A stretch of DNA of 64,000 nt from Dyella subtropica. Its GTDB lineage: Bacteria > Pseudomonadota > Gammaproteobacteria > Xanthomonadales > Rhodanobacteraceae. Positions 28,528 through 37,835 of the stretch are shown here, piece after piece (the stretch's first letter is position 1; the number at the start of each line of letters is the position of its first letter). A model generated the notes under the pieces. It was not told the DNA's origin. It searched no databases and saw only the letters and a program-made list of their open reading frames with translations. Position numbers and translations under genes: made by a program. Location: assembly GCF_026283965.1 (NCBI RefSeq), contig NZ_JAPDPD010000022.1:28403-92402 (forward strand), in the 5' to 3' direction.

Positions 28528-30312
28528 ATGAAGGCTTTTACCTCGAACTGGCTCCGCACCGCAGTGCTTGCCTTAGTTCTGTGGCCAACGTTCTGCCTGG
28601 CTCAGGTAGCTGGTCCATACAGTGATGCCGAGGCGGCGCGCTTTCTCGCTCAGGCGACGTTTGGCCCTACCGCGACGGACATCGCTCACCTGCGACAAGT
28701 CGGTTATCAAGCGTGGTTGAACGAACAGCTGACCGCGCCGGTGTCCACGCAAAAACCTTATCTCGACTGGGTAGCGGGCTTGCCGAACGTGCCGGACGGC
28801 AATAACGCAGTCAACGACGACACACGAATGGAAGCGTGGTGGATCAATGCATTGGGCACGCCCGATCCCAGCCGCAGCAACCGTGTGGCGGCCGATCAAT
28901 TACGCCAGCGCGTCGCCTTTGCGCTTTCCGAGATCTTTGTCGTCTCCAATGCAAACGGCACGCTCGCCTACGAACCCTATGCTCTGGCGAGCTGGCACGA
29001 CATGCTCGCCGCCGATGCGCTCGGTAATTACCGCACCTTGCTCGAAGACGTGACCAAGCACCCGGCGATGGCCACGTATCTCAGCATGCTCGCCAATCAG
29101 AAGGCTGATCCGACGCAGAACATTCATCCCGACGAGAACTATGCGCGCGAGGTCATGCAGCTGTTTTCGGTCGGGCTGGTGCTGCTCAATCCCGATGGCA
29201 CCCCCAAGCTGGACGCCAGCAACCAACCAATTCCCACCTACGACCAGACCGTCGTGCGCGGCATGGCGGCGGTGTTCACGGGCTGGAACTGGAACAACAC
29301 GACTTGTGTCACAGGCTCGTGGACGTGTTGCGCTGTGGACACCTATACGAATTGCGGCCCGAGCAACACCAACGATCCCGCATGGTGGAATCCGCTGCAG
29401 CCCGTTGCCGACTTCCACGACAGCACCTCGGACAAGCAGTTGCTCATTTACCCAGGCGTGGCATTGAGCAATGGAATACTTGCACATGGCGGTAATGCAC
29501 AAACCGACATGACCGCCGCGCTGGACAATATCTTCAATCATCCTAATGTCGGTCCGTTCATCGCGCGACGCCTGATCCAGCGCCTGGTGACGAGTAACCC
29601 GACGCCGGGCTATGTCCGCCACATTGCACAGGTATTCGCCGACGACGGCAGCAGCGCCCATGTGCGCGGCAACCTGCAAGCGGTGGTACAGGCGATCCTG
29701 CTCGATCCGGAGGCGGTGATAGGCGCATCCTATGTGCCGAATCCGGACGCTTACGGCAAGTTGCGCGAACCCTTGCTCAAGCTCACGCATCTCTGGAGAG
29801 CAATGGCCGCTGTGACGCAGAACGGCCGCGTGGATACGCCGTATCCAGAATGGGAAAGCAGCTATGGCCAGGCGCCGCTGCGCTCGCCCAGCGTCTTCAA
29901 TTTCTTCAAGCCGGATTTCCAGCAACCGGGTGAGCTGCACCAGCGCGGGCTGTACGGTCCGGAATTCCAGGTCTACACGGCGACGGCAGCGGTAGCCATA
30001 CCCAACGATATCTTTCATCGCATTTTCTGCGACTACGCCACCAGCGCGCGCTGCTATACGTCGTCGGGTCCGAACACGATGTCGATCAATGCGGATCGTG
30101 ACGCCGCGCTTGCACTCAGCAACCCCAGCGGATTGATCGATCTCTACAACCTGCTGTTCATGTCGGGCCAGATGTCATCGTTCATGCATGGCACCCTGCT
30201 GACGCGGCTCAATGCCCTGACCGACAACTCCGCCGGCGATCTCGGTCGCCAGCGTGTGCAGCACGCGCTCTATCTGATCATCAACTCACCCGAATATTCA
30301 GTGCAGAAATGA
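28528..30312 (+). CDS. DUF1800 family exported protein
   Basis: A 594-residue protein with a Sec signal peptide (NWLRTAVLALVLWPTFCLAQ). It has the DUF1800 hallmarks: the N-terminal SDAEAARFLAQATFGPTATDI, the ENYAREVMQLFSVGLV motif, VRGMAAVFTGWNW, and a C-terminal SGQMSSFMHGTLLTRLNAL. DUF1800 genes are nearly always paired with a DUF1501 gene, as here (10 bp downstream). The biochemical role is unknown; both proteins are exported. The start at 28528 follows GGAGGGATACGC at good spacing; the longer frame would not begin with a signal peptide. A Cys-rich insert (TTCVTGSWTCCAVDTYTNCG, around residue 263) is notable. Confidence 0.9.
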   Translation: MKAFTSNWLRTAVLALVLWPTFCLAQVAGPYSDAEAARFLAQATFGPTATDIAHLRQVGYQAWLNEQLTAPVSTQKPYLDWVAGLPNVPDGNNAVNDDTRMEAWWINALGTPDPSRSNRVAADQLRQRVAFALSEIFVVSNANGTLAYEPYALASWHDMLAADALGNYRTLLEDVTKHPAMATYLSMLANQKADPTQNIHPDENYAREVMQLFSVGLVLLNPDGTPKLDASNQPIPTYDQTVVRGMAAVFTGWNWNNTTCVTGSWTCCAVDTYTNCGPSNTNDPAWWNPLQPVADFHDSTSDKQLLIYPGVALSNGILAHGGNAQTDMTAALDNIFNHPNVGPFIARRLIQRLVTSNPTPGYVRHIAQVFADDGSSAHVRGNLQAVVQAILLDPEAVIGASYVPNPDAYGKLREPLLKLTHLWRAMAAVTQNGRVDTPYPEWESSYGQAPLRSPSVFNFFKPDFQQPGELHQRGLYGPEFQVYTATAAVAIPNDIFHRIFCDYATSARCYTSSGPNTMSINADRDAALALSNPSGLIDLYNLLFMSGQMSSFMHGTLLTRLNALTDNSAGDLGRQRVQHALYLIINSPEYSVQK

Positions 30313-30322
30313 GGATGTCGAT

Positions 30323-31756
30323 ATGCCTATAAGCCGTCGTGAATTTCTGCGCCGTAGCATGTATGCCACGCTGGGCGGAGTCAGCCTGTATTCGGGGTTC
30401 GGCAACCTTCGCCTGCTCCAGGCAGCTGCCTTGCAAAGCAATTATGCCTTCAGCGATTACAAGGCACTGGTATGCATCTATCTGTATGGTGGTAACGATG
30501 GTTTCAACACCATCGTGCCTTACGACAGCACAACCTATTCCACCTATGCGGGTACGCGCGCCGGCCTCGCATTGGCTCAAGCCGATATCCAGGGGAATAG
30601 CCTGACTCCCGCCGCGTTCGCAGCGGGCTTGCCCGGTGGACCGCCAAGCGATGGCGGCGCCTATGGCCTGCATCCGGCCATGCCGGAATTGCGCGGCCTG
30701 TTCAATACGGGACACGCTGCGGTCGTCGCCAATGTCGGCTCCCTGCTCTACCCAATCACGCAGCGGCAGTTTCAGCAAGGCCTGGTGCCGGCACCACCGC
30801 AGTTGTTTTCGCACGACGACCAGACCGCGCAGTGGCAGACCTCACGCCCGGACGACGCCAATGCCAATGGCTGGGGCGGCAGGATGGCGGATGTGTTGTC
30901 GTCCGCCAATGCCAATCCGCAATTCTCGATGAGCATGACCTTGTCCGGCACCAATCTCTTTCAGCGCGGAGCGATGGTGAACCAGTACGCCGTCGCCCCG
31001 GGCGGTGTCGAGGCCATGAGCTATCTCGGTAATGGTCCCGAATCCTGGGTGGCCGGCGGCACGACGGACGATACGAATGCCTACAACGCATTGATTCGAG
31101 GTCCCACGCCGAGCAACGCGTTTGAGCGCGCATTCGCCGCATCAAGCAGCAGCGCCGTCGACTATTACACCGTGCTCATCAATGCCCTCAATCAGTCACC
31201 GGCACTTACCACGGCATTCCCGGATACGGAGCTTGGCAATCAACTCAAAATGGTGGCGCAGCTGTTGCAAGTGCGGGCCACGCTGGGCGTGAGTCGACAG
31301 ATATTCTTCGTTTCCGCGAGTGGCTACGATACCCACACCAATCAATTGGCGCAGCAGCAAGGCAATCTCACGCAACTCTCGCAAGCGCTGTCCGCGTTCT
31401 ATAACGCGACGGTAGCGCTGGGCGTGGATCAGAACGTAACGGCCTTCACCGCCTCCGACTTCGGCCGCTCACTCTCGGTCAACAGCGGCGGCACCGACCA
31501 TGGCTGGGGCGGCCATCACTTCGTGGTCGGCGGCGCGGTTCGCGGCCAGCGTTTTTACGGCACGATGCCTAGCCTGCTGAACACGGTGGCAGGCAATCCG
31601 GATGATACCGGTTACGGCCAGATCATTCCGACCACCGCGGTGGATCAATACGCGGCGACGCTGGCGAGCTGGCTCGGTGTAAGCGGGAGCGATATCGCCA
31701 ACATCTTCCCGAATCTCGGCCGTTTCAATTCGTCGAATTTGCGTATTTTCGGGTGA
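30323..31756 (+). CDS. DUF1501 family protein with Tat signal
   Basis: A 477-residue protein starting MPISRREFLRRSMYATLGG, a twin-arginine export signal (Arg 5-6). The YKALVCIYLYGGNDGFNTIVPYD segment and the C-terminal SDFGRSLSVNSGGTDHGWGGHHFVVGGAV are DUF1501 signatures; the family is distantly related to alkaline phosphatase/sulfatase-fold proteins. Tat export implies folding, perhaps with a metal, before export. It is transcribed with the DUF1800 gene. A strong hairpin 43 bp downstream probably terminates the pair. Confidence 0.9.
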   Translation: MPISRREFLRRSMYATLGGVSLYSGFGNLRLLQAAALQSNYAFSDYKALVCIYLYGGNDGFNTIVPYDSTTYSTYAGTRAGLALAQADIQGNSLTPAAFAAGLPGGPPSDGGAYGLHPAMPELRGLFNTGHAAVVANVGSLLYPITQRQFQQGLVPAPPQLFSHDDQTAQWQTSRPDDANANGWGGRMADVLSSANANPQFSMSMTLSGTNLFQRGAMVNQYAVAPGGVEAMSYLGNGPESWVAGGTTDDTNAYNALIRGPTPSNAFERAFAASSSSAVDYYTVLINALNQSPALTTAFPDTELGNQLKMVAQLLQVRATLGVSRQIFFVSASGYDTHTNQLAQQQGNLTQLSQALSAFYNATVALGVDQNVTAFTASDFGRSLSVNSGGTDHGWGGHHFVVGGAVRGQRFYGTMPSLLNTVAGNPDDTGYGQIIPTTAVDQYAATLASWLGVSGSDIANIFPNLGRFNSSNLRIFG

Positions 31757-31798
31757 GCTTCGCTTAAAGATGTTCTGATCTATTCCGCGCATCCGTCA

Positions 31799-31826
31799 CC
31801 GCCCTGTATGCCCGCATACAGGGCGG
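31799..31826 (+). terminator. Hairpin after the DUF1501 gene
   Basis: CCGCCCTGTATGC (31799-31811) pairs perfectly with GCATACAGGGCGG (31814-31826) around a two-base centre. There is no T-run after it, so efficiency as an intrinsic terminator is uncertain. Confidence 0.6.
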
Positions 31827-31955
31827 CCCCAACGCCTGGTCGGAGGCGGCGACATGAGTCTTCAGGCTCACCCATCTCGCAAAGAACGCGGGGAGAGTGC
31901 AAGGATGTGCTCGGCTCTGAGGAGCGAGGAAAGCGAACCCGCCCCGATTTCTCGA

Positions 31956-32732
31956 TCAGTTGTCGTCACCGCTCAGTATCGAGCCCACGATGCCTCCGAG
32001 CAGACCGCCGCCCACGGTCGCCGACGCCGCTCGCCCGCTGCTGCCCTCACTGGGTAGATATTCGGCAATCTTGTGCGCCAGGCGCGCGAGAGGCAGCGTC
32101 TGCAGCCACACTGTGCCAGGGCCGGTAAGCGCAGCCAGGAAGATACCGTCGCCGCCGAAGATCGCGTTCTTGATGCCGGGGACCGTAGTGATCTGAAAAC
32201 CCACCGAAGCCTGGAACGCACCGACGTGGCCCGGGTGAACCCGCAAGGTTTCGCCGGGCGCCAGATCCTTCTGGATGAGTTCGCCGGAGAGTTCCAGCCA
32301 CGCCGTACCCGTGCCGCCGACCTTTTGCAGCACGAAACCATCGCCGCCAAAAATGCCTGCACCCAGTGACTTCTGGAAGCCCACACCGATGGTGATTTGC
32401 GGCGTGGCGCAAAGAAAGCCATGCCGATGCACCATGTATTCGCTGCCGGGGCCCACCGACACCGGCACGATATGGCCGGGCACTTTGGTGGCAAATGCGA
32501 CCTCCCCAGGTACCTGCATGGCGCGGTACTCGGTCATGAACAAACTGCCTCCGCCGACCACACGCTTGAACATACCCATGAGCCCCCCGCCGCCGCCCAT
32601 CTGGGTGTGCGTGGTCATCTGGATCGATGAGGTCATCCATGAAAGCTCGCCGCTCTCCGCGAAGACGCTTTCGTTGCGATCAAGCTGTACTTCCAGCACG
32701 GGCATCACCGTGCCCTGGATGCGAGTCTGCAT
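31956..32732 (-). CDS. AIM24/TIGR00266 family protein
   Basis: A 258-residue protein of the AIM24 (TIGR00266) family, a double-stranded beta-helix fold. Seen are MQTRIQGTVMPVLEVQLDRN, ESGELSWMTSSIQMTTHTQM, the glycine-rich GGGGGLMGMFKRVVGGGSLF, GAGIFGGDGFVLQKV and the C-terminal glycine-rich tail GGGLLGGIVGSILSG. No signal peptide. Bacterial members have no proven function; a phospholipid-related role has been proposed for relatives. AGGAG precedes the ATG. It is convergent with the DUF1501 gene and apparently transcribed alone. Confidence 0.85.
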   Translation of the reverse strand: MQTRIQGTVMPVLEVQLDRNESVFAESGELSWMTSSIQMTTHTQMGGGGGLMGMFKRVVGGGSLFMTEYRAMQVPGEVAFATKVPGHIVPVSVGPGSEYMVHRHGFLCATPQITIGVGFQKSLGAGIFGGDGFVLQKVGGTGTAWLELSGELIQKDLAPGETLRVHPGHVGAFQASVGFQITTVPGIKNAIFGGDGIFLAALTGPGTVWLQTLPLARLAHKIAEYLPSEGSSGRAASATVGGGLLGGIVGSILSGDDN

Positions 32733-33192
32733 GATGTTCTCCTAATGATGGATGGCGGCCGGAACGTCACCCGGGCGACAGGACGTCGGGAGACCATCGG
32801 CCGCTCGGCAATGGCATGCGGATATTACGCCCTGCGATGCCGGACGGAACGGTTCGGGGCAATCGAAATCTTTCGCCAGACTGGCGAGGACAAGGCGTTC
32901 GCCGCTTCGGCACTGCCTGGCGCCGAAGCAAGTGCGGCATGGGCCCAACGAGCGCCATCCGAAGGTGACAGCGTCTTCTTCGAGTCGCGTTATCTACCCG
33001 AAGCGATACGCCACTGGACCCCGGCCCTCGCCGGGTGACCACGTAGGGGTGTTATCGCGAGGCCCCTCACCTCAATCCTCTCCCCCGTGCACAAATCAGT
33101 GAACGGGGGAGAAGAGGCGAAGGCAGAAGCCAGGGATGTGCTCCGCTCTGAGGAGCGAAGAAAGCGAAGCTGCCCCCCGATTTCACCGATCA
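32733..33192. repeat. Intergenic region with a partial repeat B and a 3'-flank repeat
   Basis: No gene is seen. 33013-33115 resembles one end of repeat B (CTGGACCCCGGCCCTCGCCG, then TTATCGCGAGGCCCCTCACC and TCAATCCTCTCCCC). 33132-33190 (GGATGTGCTCCGCTCTGAGG...CCCCCGATTTCACC) is repeated near 31903-31955, so the same 60-bp flank lies just beyond the stop codons of both the AIM24 gene and the beta-helix gene. Confidence 0.65.
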
Positions 33193-34704
33193 TCAGTGGA
33201 AACTGCTGCCCGCATCCTGACTGTACGGCGCCGCTTGCCACTGAGCGGGCGTCAAGGTCACACCCTGGTCATGGGCCATGAACTGCCAGGGGCCGACATA
33301 GGTGTTGTTGCTGAAAACATTGCCCTGGCTGAATGTGATGGCCTGCTCGATGACTTGTCCCTGGTATGGCGACCAGGAAGGATAACTTCCCCAGTTGGAA
33401 AATATGCCTTGGAATCCACACGAATTGGATACAGTGCAATTCGATCCGATGTTTGCGGGAGTCAGGCTGAAGACGTTGTTGTTGACCAGGATATTTTGGC
33501 TTTTCCAGCGACAGTCTGAATAATTGGGCGAATTGTTGATCGTCCCCGCCACACACGTTGACAGGTTAACGACACGGGGATTGACCAGCGTGCATTCGCC
33601 AGTGCTTGTGTCGGCCGGAGAGTTACAGAAACGATCGGCGTTTTCCCAAATCACCACACCAGACCAATTGTCAGTGAACATGTTATTGGCGACCGTGAGC
33701 GTTTGATAGCGAGCGGATACACGACTGTCCCCGCCACTTTCTGACAGGTAGATGGCGCCAGTCGGAAATCCAGGATTGGTTGGGCCGCTTACATTCGCAT
33801 TCCGCAGGAATGTGTTGTTTTTTATCAGAGCGTTGTAGGATGTTTCATAAATTATTCCAGAGTTCTCCTCATCACTGAAGACATTGTTTTCAATATCAAA
33901 ATCATTGTTATTGGTATCCGCCCACAAGCCCGGACCCTCATGATTATGGTGGAACCAATTATTGGTGATGGTCGCGGTATTGGTTGCCCAGAATTTTCCG
34001 CCGCCAGTGCAGCCGCATCCAGGCTGGGCAGTTTCCCAACCATAAGTGTTGTTGTATGAAATCTCGTTGTGGTCGATCACGACATTCGATACACCATTAT
34101 CTTCGTAGGCGCTGAAGCCGTATTGTCCATTATGGGTCAGGCAGTTGGACTGCACGACATCAGAGCTTCCGACGAACACGCCAGCCCCGGCATTTCCTTG
34201 AACAGTGTTGTACTGAATGGTCCATCCATGGCCAGCATCGTGATTGACGACGCCTTCGTTGTTGTTTGCACCCGCGGCCCCAAAATTCTGGATGGTCAGG
34301 TATTCAATGGTCACTCCCGTGGCTTGGCCAGTGAAGGCATACAAGTTGAGGTTCTTGCCATCCAGAATGGCTCCCGGAGCACCGATGAACGTGCTGTTGT
34401 TCGCCGGGATGATTTGGCCGTAAGGATCCGTGCCCAGCGTGTGCGTGCCAGGCGCAAACCAGAATGTCTTTCCTGCCTGGTTGAAGTTGACGGAACTGTT
34501 GTCACCTGCGGGCACCGTGATGGCTCCCACAGGCGGAGCCAAGGGACCTGTCAACACCGACGCGTTTCCGCAGACAGTCATGGCAACAGGCGCTGGCGCT
34601 AGTGCGAGGGATGGCGCTTCCGCGGCCGCTGGCCGCACACCAAACAGAGCGAACGAGATCATAGCGGCAATGGCCGCCATGCGGATCATGGGGAGCGTTT
34701 TCAT
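33193..34704 (-). CDS. Secreted right-handed parallel beta-helix protein (pectate-lyase-like fold)
   Basis: A 503-residue protein with a Sec signal peptide (MIRMAAIAAMISFALFGVRPAAAE) followed by a solenoid of short Asn/Gly-rich turns (NNWFHHNHEGPGLWADTNNN, ALIKNNTFLRNANV, LVNNNVFSL), the pattern of parallel beta-helix repeats (PbH1). Such folds occur in pectate lyases, alginate lyases and epimerases; no catalytic set can be assigned by eye. AGGAAGAGGAAAGT precedes the ATG at 34704. The 5' leader and signal peptide are nearly identical to those of the gene at 53045-54841, while the mature parts differ strongly. Confidence 0.8.
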   Translation of the reverse strand: MKTLPMIRMAAIAAMISFALFGVRPAAAEAPSLALAPAPVAMTVCGNASVLTGPLAPPVGAITVPAGDNSSVNFNQAGKTFWFAPGTHTLGTDPYGQIIPANNSTFIGAPGAILDGKNLNLYAFTGQATGVTIEYLTIQNFGAAGANNNEGVVNHDAGHGWTIQYNTVQGNAGAGVFVGSSDVVQSNCLTHNGQYGFSAYEDNGVSNVVIDHNEISYNNTYGWETAQPGCGCTGGGKFWATNTATITNNWFHHNHEGPGLWADTNNNDFDIENNVFSDEENSGIIYETSYNALIKNNTFLRNANVSGPTNPGFPTGAIYLSESGGDSRVSARYQTLTVANNMFTDNWSGVVIWENADRFCNSPADTSTGECTLVNPRVVNLSTCVAGTINNSPNYSDCRWKSQNILVNNNVFSLTPANIGSNCTVSNSCGFQGIFSNWGSYPSWSPYQGQVIEQAITFSQGNVFSNNTYVGPWQFMAHDQGVTLTPAQWQAAPYSQDAGSSFH

Positions 34705-34960
34705 ACTTTCCTCTTCCTTATGAAAGTCAGTGATCTGCGGGGAAACGGCCATGGGGACTCGCCTGCGTGGCAAGCTGGCCGTCGTTGATGGTTCCACTTC
34801 AACTACATGGCAAATCTACGGGCGATGGATGCGACCGGATCTTGAGTAAGCACACATAGGCGCTTAGCGCTCGCTCGAAGCTCCTTACATGTCAACGCCA
34901 GGAAAGCTTTGCTCGGGAAAGCAAAGCTCTCTGGACGACGCATGTCGCGTTCGATTTTGA
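34705..34960 (-). promoter_or_regulatory. Conserved leader shared by the two beta-helix genes (copy 1)
   Basis: About 250 bp upstream of this gene align almost base for base with 54842-55060 upstream of the second beta-helix gene, including the Shine-Dalgarno region. It contains a hairpin-forming pair (AAAGCTTTGCTC and AGCAAAGCTCTC, around 34903-34932). Conservation in a non-coding leader suggests a shared promoter or regulatory leader, or a recent duplication. Confidence 0.6.
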
Positions 34961-35121
34961 AATGACGGCGGCATCTTCGCTTCTTGCGACCCAACAACTG
35001 TGAACTGGTACTCATGATTGCCCGCCAGCCGCACCACCAAGCTTCAGCGCCAGCGATGACAGCGCTAGTCACGGCGCTACGCGCCATGCCCGGCGCACCA
35101 AAAAAGAGGGCCTCGTATCGC

Positions 35122-35663
35122 TTGTCTCTTATGCACATCTCGCGTCGGCATAGAGCTCCTTTTCCGACCCATATGGATATGACTACCTCCAGACGAGCGA
35201 GGGTCTGCTTTTGATCTTGGGGTCCCCTGTGAAGCGGTGAGGGCTGGACGATCAGGCCCCGAAGGGGGCGCAGGCATGGATGCCTGCGCCTTTTCGACAC
35301 GACAGGGACGTCGTGTCCCCATGTCATCTAAGAGCAGGCCCGGCCAGACCTCACGGACCCGCAGGCGAAGCCGGAGGGCGCGTAACCGGGGTGGCCTCTC
35401 TTTTGGTTACTTTTCTCTGGCCAAACAGAGAAAAATGACCCGGCCTCCGGCAGGAGGACGGAAGCCCGCGGCAGGCGAGCCAGAGCAAGTAAACGCGACA
35501 ATCGAAGCACAAAGACACTGGACCCCGGCCTACGCCGGGGTGACGACAGTGAGCGGTTATCGCGAGCCCCCGCCCCTCAGCTCAATCCTCTCCCCGGAGG
35601 AGAGAGGAGGCCAACACAAAGAGGCCAAGCTCATGCACGCGTTGAGTTGTGCACAAGAGACAG
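35122..35663. mobile_element. Non-autonomous (MITE-like) element with Tn5/IS50-like ends, containing repeat B
   Basis: The left end TTGTCTCTTATGCACATCT (35122-35140) and right end AGTTGTGCACAAGAGACAG (35645-35663) are 19-bp imperfect inverted repeats that closely resemble Tn5/IS50 ends (CTGWCTCTTATACACAWST type). Between them lie about 500 bp without a transposase, mostly repeat B (35205-35615, inverted relative to 8045-8490). No clear 9-bp target duplication is seen, so the element is old, rearranged, or only one-ended. Confidence 0.6.
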
Positions 35664-35702
35664 CCGCATCGGGGGCCCCTCTCGTTCGGTGGGTACCCCC
35701 CC

Positions 35703-37805
35703 TCAAACCATCTGCGACTCCGCATCCCTTCGCGGCCCAGCCTTCCGAAGCAACTTCTCCAACTCTTCGCTGGTGTCGTCGGTCGATCCTTCCGGACAGA
35801 TAAACGGATACTCCCGATTGTCGATAATCGGTTCGATGCCGAAGAAATCGTTGAGTACCGATTCCGATGTGCAGTAGGCACCTTCCACCCAGGCCTGGTC
35901 GTTCGAATAGGCCTCGCCGACGATGAAGATGTCGGCGTCCGCGTCGTCGATCAGTTGCGAGGGTTTGCGGATCTTGCGCTGCACGTCGCCGATGTCGAAA
36001 TGCGGCGCCCATTCGTGATAGCCGGCGTTGAACGGGGGCAGCGACCAATCCATATATGCGGACTGCAGCGGCTCGGGCACGGCGGTGTAATCGCAGTTCG
36101 GGCCGAAATGGAGTTCCGCCAGCATTTTGCGCAGCATCTTCACCATGCGCGCCGGCACCGGGCGCGGACCATCCAGGGGCTGGGTGTCCTGCGAAATCGG
36201 TATCTCGCGCTGACGCTTGGGGCCCAGTTCCAGTTCCTGCCAGAACGCGGTGTTGTCCTCGTCGTCGTAGCTGGCCAGGATGCCGTAGACAGGCGTCTTT
36301 TTCGGCGCGCTCGCGTTGTTGCCGAAATACACCACCATGCGAATGGGCGAGTTGCTCACGCTCGGGCCAATGGTGTTGTTGCGCGAGACGGCGGTCAGCT
36401 GTTTGGTCTGCGCGATGGTAAGCGCCTGTTCGGTGATGTTCTCGATCGCCCCCACCATATCCGCCACCGAGGTGTAAGGCACGTCGATCAGCGTCTGCAT
36501 CGCCTTCAGCGCGGCGGCGGGGAACTTCTTTGCGCGGAGCTTGGCGATGGTTTCGGGCGTGATCGTATAACCGACGATCTGCGCGGGATAAGGCGCCGGG
36601 CTGTCGATATCGGGCGCCCACCATGGCTGGTCGAAGAACATGCCCACCTTGTACGACGGCTGCATGATCGTCGATTCCAGGTACAGGTTCACCTTCTCGT
36701 GGTTGAGCACGTCCACCTCACCGCGCGCCGGTGCGCGGAAACGCGTGGCTTGCGCCACCAGGTCGATCGCAGCACGGGGCATCGCCATCCACGCCGCGTC
36801 AGCCTCGCGCGTGCCGGCGGCGATGTTGGGGTTGTCGCGATGGGCGTAGGTAAATACCGCCTTGTCGGATTTCCACAGGATCGAATGCAGGCGCGTGTCG
36901 GCGTGATAGCGGAACTCGATGCCCTTGGCCTTGGCCAGCTTCACGGTCTCATCGAACAGCGCATTGAACATCCCCGAGTAGCCGATCGACAGCGTGCGGT
37001 ACTGGCTGCCTGGCGTGAACTCGTTGTTGATGTTGAACGAAACGCCGGCATGCGTATTGATGACGTTGGAGCTGTAGCCGTTGCCGTCGGCGGCGTAATC
37101 GAAGCCTTCCGCGCCCAGCTGATCGTAGAGCAGGTTCCAGTAGCCAATGTCCTTGAGGTAATCGCCTTGCTGGAAGATGCTGGATTCCGGCAGCTGCGCG
37201 GTGATCCTTCCGTTCTGGTAGAAGTCGCACCAGTCGCGACGGGTGAAATCCACCCACGGCTTGGTGGTCGCCAGGTCCTGCACCGTGGTGAAGCCCTGGT
37301 CGGGCGTGGTGGAGGCACCGAAGTTGTTCACCGTGTACGGCGCGGGCGTGTTCGATCCGATGGCGTTCAGATAGAAGTTTCGCGAGCGCAGATAGAACAG
37401 CTGGTTGTTAGTGACGTTGAACGGCACGGAGTACTTGTCCAGGCCGACCTTGGAGATCACCTTGGTGACCACGCGATGGCCGGGCGCCAGGCCATTGTTC
37501 GGGTCCGGAAACTCCTTGGTCGGCGCACTGTTCCAGTAGGAATAGCGCATGCCGCCGAGTTCGACGTATGAATCGGTCTTGTCGTTGTTGTAGTGCCAGG
37601 TGCAGACGCGAGCACCCGCCGCGCGAGTACCTTGATGGCGCTTGGAGAAGTCGTAACGGCCCCAGTCGTACAGCTCCAGGACGTCGCCCTTCTTCAGTTG
37701 CTTCGAGGCGAATTTGGTTTTCTTGCATTGGCCGCCCAGCAACCGCCACGCGGTGTAGAGGCCGGCGGCGCCGGCGCCAAAGATCGAATAGGTTTTCTGT
37801 GCCAT
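35703..37805 (-). CDS. FAD-dependent amine oxidase / L-amino-acid-oxidase-like enzyme
   Basis: A 700-residue flavin amine oxidase family protein. The N-terminal YSIFGAGAAGLYTAWRLL is the FAD-binding dinucleotide fold. GARVCTWHYN and VELGGMRYSYW match the RxGG-type motif after it, and the C-terminal DADIFIVGEAYSNDQAWVEG is the second FAD contact with the usual GE/GW signature. No signal peptide is present. It probably oxidises an amino acid or amine to an imine (then keto acid or aldehyde) with H2O2 release. It begins 30 bp after a ThDP decarboxylase of the pyruvate/indolepyruvate type, so an L-aromatic or branched amino acid substrate is the simplest guess. The exact substrate is unknown. Confidence 0.82.
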   Translation of the reverse strand: MAQKTYSIFGAGAAGLYTAWRLLGGQCKKTKFASKQLKKGDVLELYDWGRYDFSKRHQGTRAAGARVCTWHYNNDKTDSYVELGGMRYSYWNSAPTKEFPDPNNGLAPGHRVVTKVISKVGLDKYSVPFNVTNNQLFYLRSRNFYLNAIGSNTPAPYTVNNFGASTTPDQGFTTVQDLATTKPWVDFTRRDWCDFYQNGRITAQLPESSIFQQGDYLKDIGYWNLLYDQLGAEGFDYAADGNGYSSNVINTHAGVSFNINNEFTPGSQYRTLSIGYSGMFNALFDETVKLAKAKGIEFRYHADTRLHSILWKSDKAVFTYAHRDNPNIAAGTREADAAWMAMPRAAIDLVAQATRFRAPARGEVDVLNHEKVNLYLESTIMQPSYKVGMFFDQPWWAPDIDSPAPYPAQIVGYTITPETIAKLRAKKFPAAALKAMQTLIDVPYTSVADMVGAIENITEQALTIAQTKQLTAVSRNNTIGPSVSNSPIRMVVYFGNNASAPKKTPVYGILASYDDEDNTAFWQELELGPKRQREIPISQDTQPLDGPRPVPARMVKMLRKMLAELHFGPNCDYTAVPEPLQSAYMDWSLPPFNAGYHEWAPHFDIGDVQRKIRKPSQLIDDADADIFIVGEAYSNDQAWVEGAYCTSESVLNDFFGIEPIIDNREYPFICPEGSTDDTSEELEKLLRKAGPRRDAESQMV

Positions 37806-37835
37806 GGTCGGAGCCCTCAGTGAGGAATGGGCGGT

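Noticed and set aside
34803..35327. Open frames in both strands between the beta-helix gene and the amine oxidase
   Set aside because: They cover the conserved leader and repeat elements and show no protein-like pattern.
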